Origin: Guillardia theta CCMP2712
Lineage: Eukaryota; Cryptophyceae; Pyrenomonadales; Geminigeraceae
Assembly: GCF_000315625.1 (NCBI RefSeq)
Contig: NW_005434541.1
Location: forward strand, 1-48,172
Reading direction: 5' to 3'
DNA: 48,172 bases
Positions 33,011 through 43,761 of the stretch are shown one piece after another. The translations under genes and the position numbers were made by a program. Position 1 is the stretch's first letter. Every line of letters starts with the position of its first letter. The notes beneath the pieces were generated by a model, which was not told the origin of the DNA, ran no database searches, and was given only the letters and a program-made list of their open reading frames with translations.

Positions 33011-33170
33011 TTTGAAACCGAGAAGTAACGGTTTAACCGTAATGTAACGGAACGTTCGATGAATTCTTTAGGTTGATAGGGGTAGGGGTGATTTTCAAGG
33101 ACTGACTTACTATGAAAAAGGGGGGTACTTTGAGGTATGAAAGGGGGTGGGGTACTAAATGTGGGGGAAG

Positions 33171-33840
33171 CAGTTGGCTGACTCTTCACAGGCACCGCTT
33201 CAATGCTCGCGTCTTTGTTCACCAAGCTCGAAGGTGAGGGATACACATGCGCTGCTGTATGGGAGGAAGACGAGGAGAAAGTGAAGATATAGATGGCAAT
33301 ATCGTGAAGAAAGAGATGAGAATATCATGGACATGAGAAGTAAGAGGAACATTGAGAGAGAAGAGAGAAAGAACCGGAAGATGAGATGAGCAGAACGTGG
33401 ATAGATATATGGACCATGAAAGTAAGAAGACAACAGGAACATCATAAGGACGATGATTCTATGGAAGAAGAGGACAGCAAGAAAGAACAGCGGAATGGAG
33501 GACGTAGATAGGGAGCCACCATAAATGATTGATTCTGTCGCAATGCAGACCTAGGTAACTATGTAGGTTAGAGATAGATTGCTTTCGGAAATTAGATGGA
33601 GAACGATGCTCTTGCTCCCGAGGCCAAGGCAGGAAGAGGAAGTTGGTTGCATGTTGTTCATATTTCTCAGCAGAGTATAAATGAGATGTCAGTCTTGCAA
33701 TAACACAAGATATGATTACTGGGAACGATCGCATAGGATAAGCTTTAAGAAATAATTTTTTCTTAGTCTGATCGGTGCACCGATCTTGATTTACAACAGA
33801 ATGAGGACAAAGTGTACAATAATTTGAGCTGTGCAATGTC
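33171..33840. other. Intergenic, no gene seen
   Basis: Mixed AT-richer sequence. The short open frames lack splice context and motifs. Confidence 0.4.
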
Positions 33841-34380
33841 AAGTAGAGTCCGGGTTGTTGTTACTTTTTTCTCATCGCTTGCTTCTACTTGTTGGTTGTC
33901 CTTGTGAGAGTGGTGGCAGAAGTGAAGAAGCTCGATCGCAACGCCTGCGTTGCCGAACTCTCCAAGCTCCACGTCCATCTTCCTGTGAAGCTTCCCAACG
34001 ACAACTCGGAAGTCTCCTGCACCGTCACCCTCAACTGAAGATGATCTCGACCTAGGTTGAAACTTGCAATCACTTGCATTTTCCGGTTAACTTGGGTTGC
34101 AGCAAGCTCGTCAAGGGTCGATTCTTCACGTGGAGTTTCTTTGCGCCGACCACACTGATGGCGCATTTGTTTTTGACATGAAGAGACAGACATTCCGATG
34201 TTCTTGTCATAAAACATTTCCCAGCTCTAACTCTTGAAAGTTTGTTGATGTCTACTCCCTTCTTGGCTCCCTGGGCTGAGGTGGAAACTCTGACTATCAA
34301 GGGAGGCTCTGAAAGTCGATGTTGGCATCCCTTCGTCGATTCACCTTACTGCTGCCAAGGTCTGCGACAGAGAGATCAAG
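33841..34380 (+). pseudogene. Isolated exon-like fragments, possible gene remnant
   Basis: After a possible acceptor at about 33845 an open block runs to TGA at 34038 and ends with ELSKLHVHLPVKLPNDNSEV. A second open block around 34225-34392 contains LTIKGGSES and WHPFVDSP. Codon texture looks more coding than the surrounding DNA, but the frames are short and I recognise no domain. They could be remnants of a displaced gene or real exons of an unrecognised one. Confidence 0.3.
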
Positions 34381-34514
34381 GATTCGTTGCTTGACTCTCC
34401 CGGATGTTGAACTTGGCACATGATACCTGATTCTTCAGTATCTCATGCCATACTTACTAGCCGGGCCATCATGGCATGTCTGAGGCTCTAACTTAGGAGC
34501 TCAGTAAGCAACAG

Positions 34515-34690
34515 ATCCGAAGTTGGCGGGACGACGGCCGGGCCGCCCGGCCCCCCGCGGGCCAGTTCGGACTCCGGGCGCATGGCGGGCCATGGCTGAT
34601 GTCACTGCCACCGTGGCCCAGCGTGGCTGCCCGTCGGCCGCCCGGGCGGCGCCGCACACCGTGACTACTGAGGCTGAACGTAAACCCTAA
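34515..34690. repeat. GC-rich island, copy 3
   Basis: A short block of CGGGCCGCCCGGCCCCCCGCGGGCC-like composition followed by ACGGTACGG at about 34719. It resembles the other islands. Confidence 0.55.
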
Positions 34691-35573
34691 CTAAACCAGC
34701 GAAAGCCGTTAAAAAAAAAACGGTACGGCTTGTGCCATGTTTATTAGTTTTGGTTTAGACATCAGAAGCGGGACCTCGAAAAATGAGTCGCAACACAGGG
34801 GCGATGTCCAGGTAAGCGAGATCAGAAGGAGTATGATGGTTGAGAATGCAGAGTGTGGAAGGAAGAGATTGAGGACCATGTGCACGAGAACAAACAACAG
34901 ATTATTTCACGACGCATGCGATTCATCTCTGCAAGTAAAGACTAAAGGGTTCATGGTCTTGAATTGTAGGCCGTGAAGTCTCAACAATTCTTCGGATTTC
35001 CTGTGTCAAGCACTTGTGATGGTCGTCACCGTGAGATTTCTTGGATTGTTGGTTGTGGATCATCATTCAGACGCTTTTCTGCTCGAGTCTATGCCCTTCC
35101 GAACAGATCGTTGTCGCCTAGTTCTGCACCCCATTTCTCAAGGTTTCGTACCTCCTTGACACATACCTCTTCGTTGCAACCAGCCTTGAGAGAATTGATT
35201 GATTCGAATCAAGCGCAGTGTGCCTGCTTGAATGCAAGTTCATCGGATATCCTATGGTGATGGAAAATACTCTTAAGAAACTCACAAATAGCATGAAACT
35301 ACAATCCTGTTCCAAGGTCCGTAATAAGGATGACAAGCGAAACTTGAGTGCAAAATTTCTCAAAATATGAAGAGAGATTGCAGAATTTTTTCACTTGAAA
35401 CATTTTGATCTCTCTTCATCATGACCCTACATTTAGGGTTTAAGCACATCCCATGCTTGCGTTTCTGATGATTTCCTTTGTTCGAAAAAATGACCTCATT
35501 GTTTGTGCAGAAGCTGGGAGGGTTTTCTGATTTTGGCGTTTCTTCACTGCACCAATGTGAGCTTGCAGATCCC
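34691..35573. other. Upstream region of the MDR-thioredoxin gene
   Basis: No gene can be defended. A frame at 34973-35260 begins with an ATG and has a Ser/Arg/Phe-rich leader-like composition; it might be a 5' exon of the MDR gene, but no splice path to 35793 is evident. Confidence 0.3.
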
Positions 35574-35792
35574 AATGAGATGTGCATGCTGGTTCAACTC
35601 ATTACCTGAAGCTGCTTGTGTTGTGATTGCTGGTTCAGCTCATTACCTGAAGCTGCTTGTGATGTGCATGCTGGTTCAACTCATTACCTGAAGCTGCTTG
35701 TGATGTGCATGCTGGTTCAGCTCATTACCTGAAGCTGCTTGTGATGTGCATGCTGGTTCAACTCATTACCTGAAGCTGCTTGTGATGTGCAG
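35574..35792. repeat. 41-bp tandem repeat, about 5 copies
   Basis: Unit: GTGATGTGCATGCTGGTTCA followed by RCTCATTACCTGAAGCTGCTT. Copies differ by a few substitutions. The last partial copy ends TGTGATGTGCAG and forms the 3' splice site of the MDR-gene exon at 35793. Confidence 0.95.
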
Positions 35793-37554
35793 GCCTGGTT
35801 TGCGAGCATTTCCCATGTACCAACAGCATCCCAGCAGGCCAAGGGCCAAAGGCCTCCGCTGATGGGCCTCAGACGGTCTCCCTCCTCCCGCATGGAATCT
35901 GCGCTGAACATGTTCTGCGCAGGGCTCAAATGAGAGTACTCCCTCCTTCTAGCATCGTGGTCGATGTCGAAGCTATTTCGTCTTCAGCTATGAACTCTGG
36001 AAACTGCAAGCGGGGTCATTGCGACCAGCCGTTGGGATTTGTAAGGAACGAAAGATACGTGGCAGTATTGCTCAGCACTTTCTAGGTGAAGTGCGATATT
36101 GAGTCATTGAATTCTGGATCGGAATGTCGAAATATGGTGGCAAGGACAACCTATGTATTCATTTTCTGTCGTCCACTATTCTAACTTGAATCTCTAATGC
36201 AGTATTTGTGTAGGTGTCTGGGATGGTGAAAGATGTAGGTTCTAATGTGAAGGTGATCAAGAAGGGCGACGTAATATTTGCTCCAGCTGCTTTTGGTAAA
36301 CACATAGACCCAAGTGATTTGGCTTGGAGGCGATGTTTTGACTTGTGCGCTGGTTGAACAGGGGTGAAGGTCAAGCAGGAGCTTGAGATTGATTTTCAAG
36401 TTGCTGTGACCAAACCTAAAACATTCACTGCATCTCAGGCTGCTGTCTTCCCATCCCTTGCATGCCTCATCCTCCAGGCTTTGTGGAGATGTGGAATATC
36501 GAATACAAGCATCCTTATGGGCAAGCGAGTGATTGTCACAGGAGGTACAAGTCCCGTTGGCTCGCTTGCAATTCAGTACTTCAAAGCCCTGGGATGCTAC
36601 GTGATCGCTACCAGCGACAAATCCGGGAAGGAGGAGCAGAGGATCGGGGCTGATGAGATCGTCGATTACAAGTCAGTATCTTTCTACGACGAGCTCAGCG
36701 ACCTTTTCCTCGTCGTCGATGCTCTTGGTTCCTCCGCTGAGGAAGAGTTTGCCCTGAGGAGGGGAGGAGTTCTTTATGCATCCATCATGAATCCGTTGGT
36801 GGCCCTGGTTACAAGGGAGGGAGTCCTCAAAGGTGGAATTGAGGTCTACAAGTTCAGCAGAGGGGAGGAGACGCCATGTCAGTGGGTCCTGTCAGAGGAA
36901 GGTGCCAACTCTCTACGTGAATTTGCATATTTGTTGCAAGAGGCAAATGTGAAGCCGAGGTTTGACAAGGAAAGTTACACCGCTGCAGAGTGGCTAGAGG
37001 CAATGAGTTGGCCCAAGGATGTGGACACAGGGCTGCGCTACGGCTTCCCTGGACCATCATTGTGGAAGGAAGAGGACGGGACAAGTACCTTGTCTCAGGA
37101 GATGTCTGAATCCGATCGGGACGAGGATCAGGAAGTTTTGCAAGACGAAGAAAGCATGAGAGAGATGTATGACAGACTTAACAAAGATGATTCGAATGAG
37201 ATCAGCTTTGAAGAGTTCAAACGAGCACAAATGGGGGCTGTAAGACAGATTGAATCGGAAGAGCAGATCAAGGGTATCCTCATGAACTCGCCGCCCGATA
37301 TGCCAGTGCTGGTTGAATTCCATGCCCCATTCTGCATGACATGCCGTAAAATGATGGCAAGATTCAGCAAAATGTCGAAGAAGAAAAGAGATGCTATCTT
37401 TCTAAGTGTCAATGTGAAAGAGCACAAGAGTGTGGCAAGTATGTACAATGTGAAGGACGTTCCTTCTTTTGTGCTTTTTCGCAGTGGGTCATTGATCGCT
37501 CAGTACAAGGGGGCAATAAGTGAGCGAGAGTTGTTGAAGCTCATCGAAAGCTAA
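35793..37554 (+). CDS. MDR (quinone-oxidoreductase-like) domain fused to EF-hand and thioredoxin domain, 5' incomplete
   Basis: Exons 35793-36040, 36214-36295 and 36362-37554 join in phase to about 506 residues; the start lies upstream and is unresolved. Seen in order: an MDR N-terminal barrel (SSIVVDVEAISSSAMNSGN, then VSGMVKDVGSNVKVIKKGD), an NADPH-binding Rossmann motif (VIVTGGTSPVGSLAIQYFKA) and IGADEIVDYK. Next comes one EF-like loop NKDDSNEISFEE (position 1 is Asn rather than Asp), then a thioredoxin fold with VEFHAPFCMTCRKM (CMTC in place of CGPC) and the cis-Pro motif VPSFVLFRSG. The zinc ligands of alcohol dehydrogenases are absent, so a zinc-free reductase is inferred. The fusion suggests NADPH-linked disulfide chemistry, possibly calcium-modulated; that is inference. 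The single-exon run from 36362 to the stop shows the three domains are in one polypeptide. Confidence 0.82.
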
Positions 37555-37659
37555 AACCGTAAAACCTTTACAAATTTAATAGGAAGAGATGAATAATGAA
37601 TACCTTGACAGCTTCACTACGAGCCGTTTATGATGTGTTTGCTCGTGAATGAACAAATC

Positions 37660-38438
37660 TCACATTTTCTTTCCTTCCTCTGATTCTGACTTGTTGATGA
37701 AGTCATTGATTTTTCCGCATAAGTTGCAGTTGACTTGCTGGTAAACTATCTTGACTTTGCCCTTCTCTTCTCGCAGCATTTGCGCTAACATGGAAATCTC
37801 CTTGTCAGAGTTCTCCAGTCTCCTATTCAGTGCATCGCATCGCTTTACGGCCGCAAGGTACTCCTCCTCCTTCTTTCGCATCCGGGTCGAATGTTTCTCG
37901 TTCGCCTCTTCAATGGCGGCTTGTAATGCCTGATCTGCCTGATTCTTCACCTGTTCTAACTCCTTATTTCGTGAATCTCTCTCCACTTTCAGCTCATTCC
38001 TCGCAGTTTCGGCCACAAGCTTCAAGTAATTCATCTCTCGATCGACAGCCTGTAACTTCTCGAGCAGCTTCGTTTCGAAGTCAAGGCTATCGTGCGTCAA
38101 AAGGCCGTCGTTCCTTGCATCATCCAACATGCGCGAGTGCAGGTTGTTGTAGTATGCTTCTTGTCTTTTCAGCTGTGCGGACATTTCCCTCTGATGCCTC
38201 TCATCGATCTGCTGCAATTCTGCTTTCAACGAATCTATCTCATCTCTAAGCTCCCCGATCTGTCAAGATTATCAGTCCACGAACAATCATCAGAATTGAG
38301 TGCATCTCAACTCACAAGTTGCCTGTCTTTCATCCTTTCTTCTTCCATAGTCTCTATCATCGCCTGGAATCGTGTCCTCTCTTCTTCTACCGCCTCTTCC
38401 ATGAGCGTTTGAACCCCCGCAAGGTCAAATCTCGCCAT
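37660..38438 (-). CDS. Long coiled-coil protein with a C-terminal CxxC motif
   Basis: Exon 1 is 38438-38316 and exon 2 is 38259-37660. The 56-nt intron has GTGAGT and TTGACAG ends and lies in phase 0; the protein has 240 residues. Almost the whole chain is predicted coiled coil (heptad-rich EEERTRFQAMIETMEEER, then a Glu/Lys/Gln-rich rod). It ends with QVNCNLCGKINDFINKSESE, where the CNLC pair could bind metal or be redox-active. No family is recognised. The start codon lies only about 40 bp from the GC-rich island at 38475, so its promoter may overlap that island. It is convergent with the MDR-thioredoxin gene, about 105 bp apart. Confidence 0.8.
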
Positions 38439-38469
38439 TGAACTTGGGCCACTGCTTTGATGTCTTTTT

Positions 38470-38625
38470 GGTGCACTCCCGGTCGCCGCGGCGGTTACTG
38501 CTCAGTCAGGACCGGCCCGCCGCGCGGCGGCGCCCGGCCCGGGACTGTCCGAAACCCGGTGACCTGGGCGGCCCGGCAGTCCCGGCGTCACTGACTCGCG
38601 GCCAGGCCGCCGCACTGCGGCAACT
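38470..38625. repeat. GC-rich island, copy 4
   Basis: GC-dense block (CGGCCCGCCGCGCGGCGGCG) with TGCTCAGTCAGG and GCGTCACTGACTCGCGG motifs. It lies between the coiled-coil gene start and the transposase 3' flank. Confidence 0.6.
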
Positions 38626-38933
38626 TGATGTTCTGGAAGAACTTCGCATGGCAACAAAGGAGCAGTTGTGGAATAAGCACCAACTCGAAATTGTCGCCAA
38701 GAATATGCAGTACGGTCATCGCCTTCCGAACCTCACTGTCAGCGGCCGCAGGCTCCCGATCCCCTAGAAGCGCAGGAGAGTCTCGAGTCCGACCGGAATG
38801 GTTGGCGGAACAGAAAAAGAACGGAAGTGGGCGTAGCAAGCAGACATCAGTCATACCTTGATAACTTTTCACTGAAACTTAGCTATTTTATTGCAGCGTC
38901 GCACCCGGAACTCTCGAGCCGTTATTTCACTTG
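38626..38933. other. Transposase 3' flank; short coding-like stretch
   Basis: The plus strand at 38621-38712 reads LDVLEELRMATKEQLWNKHQ in an open frame, with helix-like composition. It has no start of its own and no recognised homologue. It may be a captured exon fragment or chance. Confidence 0.25.
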
Positions 38934-40343
38934 TCAGTATTCCACTGCGCCGATAGCGAGGGCTTCTTTATAGTGAAGAATCAAGGCGCTTTGCAGTTCC
39001 ATCCAGCCACTTTGTATACTCGTCAAATCTTCGTCATTCTCAAGAGGAAGTCGATGTTGTAAGGATGATGATACAATAGGATTTCCAGCAAACGACTCAC
39101 TGCTGTTGTCCATTCCATCATATTCCTCATCCTGACTGTTTTCAACTTCAACCTGAACATCGGCGGCGTCTGCACCATCGGATGTTTGTGCATCATGCGC
39201 AAGTATGATGTTCTGAAGAATACAACATGTTACGAACATGTTGTCCACTTCTTCCTTGTACCAAAAGTTGCACGGATTCTTCACACACCTGAAACGCATC
39301 TTCAATCTTCCAAAAAAGCATTCCACATCCTTGCGACATGATTCCAGCGCTCGAGACCACTGTCGACTATCAATGTCCACTGTGTGAGGTAAAGGACATT
39401 GTAACACCCTCCAACAGTGATAGCCTTGATCGACCATGATCCACAATCCTTTGTGAGTTTGTACACGACCTCCACCAACATACAAGTCAAACTCTTCCTG
39501 CGCATAACGAGTTCCCTGATGCACGGATTGCAAGAAGGAATCGTAGCGTGCGATCATCTTGTCATTGAACGATCCGGGAAATCCACGGGTGATGGACAGA
39601 GCTTTTCCACTATGGTCCACACACACTTGATATGCAATTGTTGGAAATTTCTCTTTGCCTTTGTACGACGGAAGATCTTGGGCTGGACACTTGTCCCAGG
39701 GGATATGTACGCATTCACATGACGCAATACATCCAGGAAAGCCTTTCTTGCGGTACATCTCCGTGGTTTTGAAGATTTCTTCCGGCGAGGTCGGGGGATA
39801 TACATACTTGTGATACTGCTTTGCCATGTTTCGACAGAACATGTGGAAAAAGTTGCGATTGGATGCCTCACATGCCCCATTCCCTTCACGGATATTGTTG
39901 AAACGGTGCCCTCCTCCTAACACACGCAGAACACCAAGAATCATGAGTTCAAGGGGCGGCATGGGCTGCCCACACACGTTGGTGATCTGATCATGATACC
40001 ATTTCTCTTCACGAGCCAGTTTCACAATGTCAAGAAAAACAGGATATGGCAAACGAAAACTACGCCTGAATTCTTTGGCAGCACGTGAGGATGGATCAGC
40101 AAGTGAAGGATCTTGCAGGAGCACAGCCCACCTCGATGCTGCATAATTCCTTGGGAGCCGAGGCTGCTCCTCCACCCTTCGCTTCTTTCGAGCTCGTGGA
40201 AGAGGGACAGAGTCATGCAGTGATTGAGCTTGTTGAGCGGAAATGTAAAGTCTCATCAATTCAAGAAGACAAGCAAACAGAAACAAGAACTCGGGGTCAT
40301 CAACATGAAAATTGTCGCCGTCCATGTACGATGCCGACGGCAT
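38934..40343 (-). mobile_element. PIF/Harbinger-like (DDE_Tnp_4 / plant-transposase type) nuclease ORF
   Basis: An uninterrupted frame of 469 residues from the ATG at 40343 (a second ATG at 40325 is possible). Seen: an N-terminal region with RARKKRRVEEQPRLP, a helical region (EFRRSFRLPYPVFLDIVKLA), PPLELMILGVLRVLGGG, then the nuclease core GFPGCIASCECVHIPWDKCP, QVCVDHSGKALSITRGFPGS, FNDK and DVECFFGRLKMRFR. Spacing matches Harbinger-type nucleases. At the first acidic position, where the family usually has Asp in a SIDCMHW-like motif, this chain has Glu (SCECVHI). The other two acidic positions (SFNDK and VECFFG) are kept. No terminal inverted repeats or target duplication could be found by eye. 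The intact frame suggests either recent activity or a domesticated gene; a Myb-like partner gene was not seen. Confidence 0.85.
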
Positions 40344-40439
40344 GGCTTTGGCGGGAATTATCTTTTTCAAGAAATCCAGAGGGCCCGGGGAAAAAAAGAA
40401 AGCGAAATCCGGGTCTGGAAAAAGAAAACCGTTTCTTCG

Positions 40440-41110
40440 AGTCAGTCAGTTGAGTCCCCCGGCCCCCAGCAGAGTCGACCGTACTCGGCCGAATCCGGCG
40501 GCCCCGGCCGCCGGCGGCGATCGGACTCCGCCGGCACATACTGCGGCGGCGCGGCAGCTGCTCACTGCGGCTGCTCAGACTGCAGCCTGGCCCACCTGTG
40601 ACCCCGGCGGCGCCCCGGCGACTCTGAGCCGCGACGGACCGTACGAGTCGTGGCGGCGCCGCGGCGCCGGGGCCCGTGATCGGATCGGGGATCGGACCGC
40701 CCGGGCCGGCCGCACTGCCGGCCCGGCCGCACCGTGAGCGGCCGCGGCACCGCCGGCCCTCCGACCGTCAGCGGAGTCAGTACGGCACCGTACTACGGTA
40801 CCGGGCCGGGCCGTGTCACGTCGGATTACTCAGTCACGAGAGGCACCACTGGGCCACACGGTCGTCGGAGGCGGCGGGCCGCGCATCCGGCGCGCCCGGC
40901 CGCCGGCGACCGGCGGACTCCGGGACAGTGAACTTCCGAAGTCGGGCCCGGGGGCGAAGGCTGAAGGTGAACTTCGCCTTAGCAAGATTGAGTAAATCAA
41001 GAGTGGCCAACTTCGAAACTTGACGAGGCTATGGATGATGCCAGGAGGGGCCTGATCGGACGGGTGGCCGCCCCGCTGACTCGCTGATCATGCCAGTTAC
41101 TGCGGCCGAG
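40440..41110. repeat. GC-rich island, copy 5 (longest)
   Basis: Roughly 670 bp of very GC-rich sequence between GTCAGTCAGTTGAGTCCCCC and GAGCTCGCGTGACTCGTTG. It contains GTACGGCACCGTACTACGGT and several CCGGGCC blocks. Long open frames on both strands are composition artefacts. Confidence 0.6.
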
Positions 41111-41273
41111 CTCGCGTGACTCGTTGCAAATTGATCAAATGTAAAACGTTTCAAGTTTATTCATTGAATCATCACTAGGGCCCGGGGCAACTTTCATCCA
41201 ACATGAAAACAGCCTTGACCGTACATCTGGATCTCGATCACAATCATCAAGATAGTAATGAAGCAGACAGTTC

Positions 41274-41741
41274 TCATGAAATAGAAGACATAGTTCTCTG
41301 TGCCCGTCCTGAATCAGCCCTTTCGTTCGTTTTTCTCCCAAACTCGACTGCAAATCCTTGCATAGCATTAAACATTTTCCTTGCAACCGAAGGCACATTC
41401 ATAAACTTTCGAAATTTCTTTTCTTTTCGCTTGAATGTCTGAGGTGGTGGGATTTCACCGACAGTCTCATTCAATTCGTTTAGAGTAATCTTTTGGCTTT
41501 GGAAGGCGTTGGGAGCACCTGGTTGGCTCGACTTGTTTTCAGGAAGAGAAAACTTTCGGGCTTGCATCACTGATCGCAAAAATTTCTCCTTGATCAAATC
41601 CTTCGATCCATCTTGTTCTAATTCTCCTTCTCCTTCTCCTTCTCCTCCTCCCTCTCCTTCTGTTTTCAAGTGTTCAAGCACTGGCTCAAATGAACTATTT
41701 TTGCTCTTCACCATGTCCAGGCACAAACTATTTCCTGTCAT
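41274..41741 (-). CDS. Hypothetical basic/acidic protein fragment
   Basis: A 155-residue open frame from the ATG at 41741. A GE-rich repeat in the first third comes from (GGAGAA)n. The second half looks like normal protein (KITLNELNETVGEIPPPQTF, KRKEKKFRKFM, MFNAMQGFAVEFGRK). An acceptor-like ATTCCAG lies upstream at about 41795, so it may be a 3' exon of a longer gene reaching to about 41890. No family is recognised. Confidence 0.4.
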   Translation of the reverse strand: MTGNSLCLDMVKSKNSSFEPVLEHLKTEGEGGGEGEGEGELEQDGSKDLIKEKFLRSVMQARKFSLPENKSSQPGAPNAFQSQKITLNELNETVGEIPPPQTFKRKEKKFRKFMNVPSVARKMFNAMQGFAVEFGRKTNERADSGRAQRTMSSIS

Positions 41742-41889
41742 TTGAGCACAACTGTTGTTGTTCTTCTTGTTCGCCTTGGTTCTTCTCTGGAATACTGTTA
41801 TGTGTATCTTCGCTCCTTCGCTGCTCTCAATCGAAAGTCAAAGCTTTCATACAGAGCTGTCGTGGCTTGTTGGTCCTTGCCCTTAGCTT

Positions 41890-42480
41890 CCTCTCTTGTC
41901 CAAGGTGGTAAAAAAATCGAGCAGTCTTTAGCTAGCCAGTCCCATCGCAAACTGTACTCGTACCCCCACCTCCCTTAACTCAACACCACCCCTTGTTCAG
42001 ACCGTAAATACTACCGGATCAGGATAAAGCTTCAGGACCCTTGAGTGGTACCTTGAGGTGGCCTCTCAAAAGTTCCTTGTATCATATTGACCTTTCTTAT
42101 CAACCACCCCCCTTTCTACATACCCGTAGTACCCATTATGGACATGGGTCCTGTAGCGTCTGAAGGTACTAAAATTACTACCACGTTTACTCAAAGTTAA
42201 GTTAAAAATTAGTAGTACGTTGTTCATTGGCCGCGCAGAAGAAGGCAACTTTGAGTTCTTTTTTTGGAAGGGGGGGTTGGGGTGGGGTTGGGGGTTAATT
42301 TTTCAAAGTTTGTGTTTAAATTTGAATATTCTCAGATGTCCTCAAAACATTGATGTTGAAATCAGAAAGTTCCCTAAAAAAAACTTTGGCTTTCCAAAGA
42401 CTTTTTCCCGCACAATATACTTTCATTAAACTCTGAAAGTTTTCTGTGATTTTTATTGTTTAGCACCATAAACGGCCACA
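41890..42480. other. Intergenic with G/C runs
   Basis: Contains CCACCCCC runs near 42100 and GGGGGGTTGGGGTGGGGTTG near 42270. No gene is supported. Confidence 0.4.
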
Positions 42481-42484
42481 CTGA

Positions 42485-42900
42485 CCGTACATCATGACTC
42501 AGTCGGAGTCTGAGCCTGAGTCGAGCACCGGCGACACAGGCTCTGCACTCGACAAAATCATGCGCGCCGGGCCGCGATGCTTTGGGTTTCACTGATCCTA
42601 GCCTACAGTCTATCCGAGTCTCATCACTCATCATCCGATGGCACCGTCCGATCCGGTCAACGGGCCCGGGGCCGGGCCGGGGTGCTCCTCAACTTGCCAT
42701 CGGATCATCGGATTCTGGCCCAAGTTTCGGCCGGCCCGGGGAAGTTCGTGTGCCGGGCCATTCTGGTAAACTCGGTCCGTCTTGGGGTGAGCACTGCTCG
42801 TACTGATTTTTCACTTAACTTTGAGTAAAGTGGCCAGGCTGTCAGGCTTTTTGCCTGTCACGCCGCCGGCGGTTACGCTGGGATTGCGCCGGTTAAAGTT
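42485..42900. repeat. GC-rich island, copy 6
   Basis: Starts near CTGACCGTACATCATGACTC and contains CGGGCCCGGGGCCGGGCCGG and GGCCGGCCCGGGG. It shares the CCGTAC and TGACTC motifs with the other islands. C-run DNA (about 43110-43520) follows. Confidence 0.6.
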
Positions 42901-43029
42901 AAGGATTTGAATTGCCAAGGCGTCACTGCGACCGCTCCGGTGGGGTTTGGGGCGCAGGCGAAGATCCTGCAACGGAAATAGGCACGATCTCGTAACGGCT
43001 GATCGCAAAGTCCCACGTGATGGATTCAT

Positions 43030-43710
43030 CTGGATCCTTCTCGTGCCTACTGGGCCTTAGGAGCCTGCTCTTGAAAACACATCGTTTCGCATCCACACTC
43101 CGGATGCTGACATACTGCCCTCATCACACCACCCCCACCCCCCTTTCAACTGGTTTTCAACCGCCGACGATGCGGCCCAACGATTCAATCTCAAGACTAC
43201 CCCTTCGTTCTAGAACAAATCCCACCCTTGCTTCATAGAGCAACATGCTGGTTCTTTACCCCTACCCTTTCCTGTAAAACCACCCCTAGCGAATATCCAT
43301 GACTTGGTACCCCTCCTTGTCCCTGTCGAAGTACCCCACCCTTTCGAAGATCTCGAGTCTTATGGCACGGGCATCTGTCTCCGTGGAATAACTCACATGT
43401 GCCACCCTTACCCTCAGAATCATTCGAATGTACCCTACCCACTATTTGACTATACAATTTTGTATGATTACACCGGTACGAAGGGAACCACCCACCCCGT
43501 TCAACCCCCTTGCCCCTGTAAGGACATCATCGGTTGTGCTGACTGTCACTGCCATCTATACCATGACTGCAGTCACAACCTCCACCCCACCCACCTTTCC
43601 AGAATTTGTCGAATAGTACCCTGAAGATAGGATCAAAAAATGGGGTATTTGAGGGGTACAAACCAGAGAGGTAGGGTAGGGGGTGCCCCTTGAGGTAGCA
43701 GGAAGGAAAG
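43030..43710. other. Non-genic C-run and G-run DNA upstream of RVSF paralogue 1
   Basis: Rich in CCACCC, TACCCC and CCCCTA on the plus strand (43110-43520), then GGGGTA-type runs (43640-43700). No supported gene. Confidence 0.5.
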
Positions 43711-43717
43711 GTTTAAT
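43711..43717 (+). promoter_or_regulatory. TATA-like element of RVSF paralogue 1
   Basis: TTTAATA lies 45-51 bp upstream of the ATG at 43762. It occupies a place similar to the TATAAA of the second paralogue. Confidence 0.35.
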
Positions 43718-43761
43718 ATTCACGACGAGAACAGCAGAACACATCAGTTACCGCGACCGAC

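Noticed and set aside
35574-35792. Regularly spaced repeat resembling a CRISPR array
   Set aside because: Units are directly adjacent with no unique spacers, and the context is a eukaryotic intron, so it is a minisatellite.
38438-38767. 109-codon plus frame through island 4
   Set aside because: Its first half is GC-island DNA and it overlaps the coiled-coil gene start. Only the LDVLEELRMATKE part looks protein-like, which is not enough for a gene call.
40440-40995. Several Arg/Pro/Gly-rich frames on both strands
   Set aside because: All strands and frames are open because of extreme GC content; no start context, splice sites or motifs.
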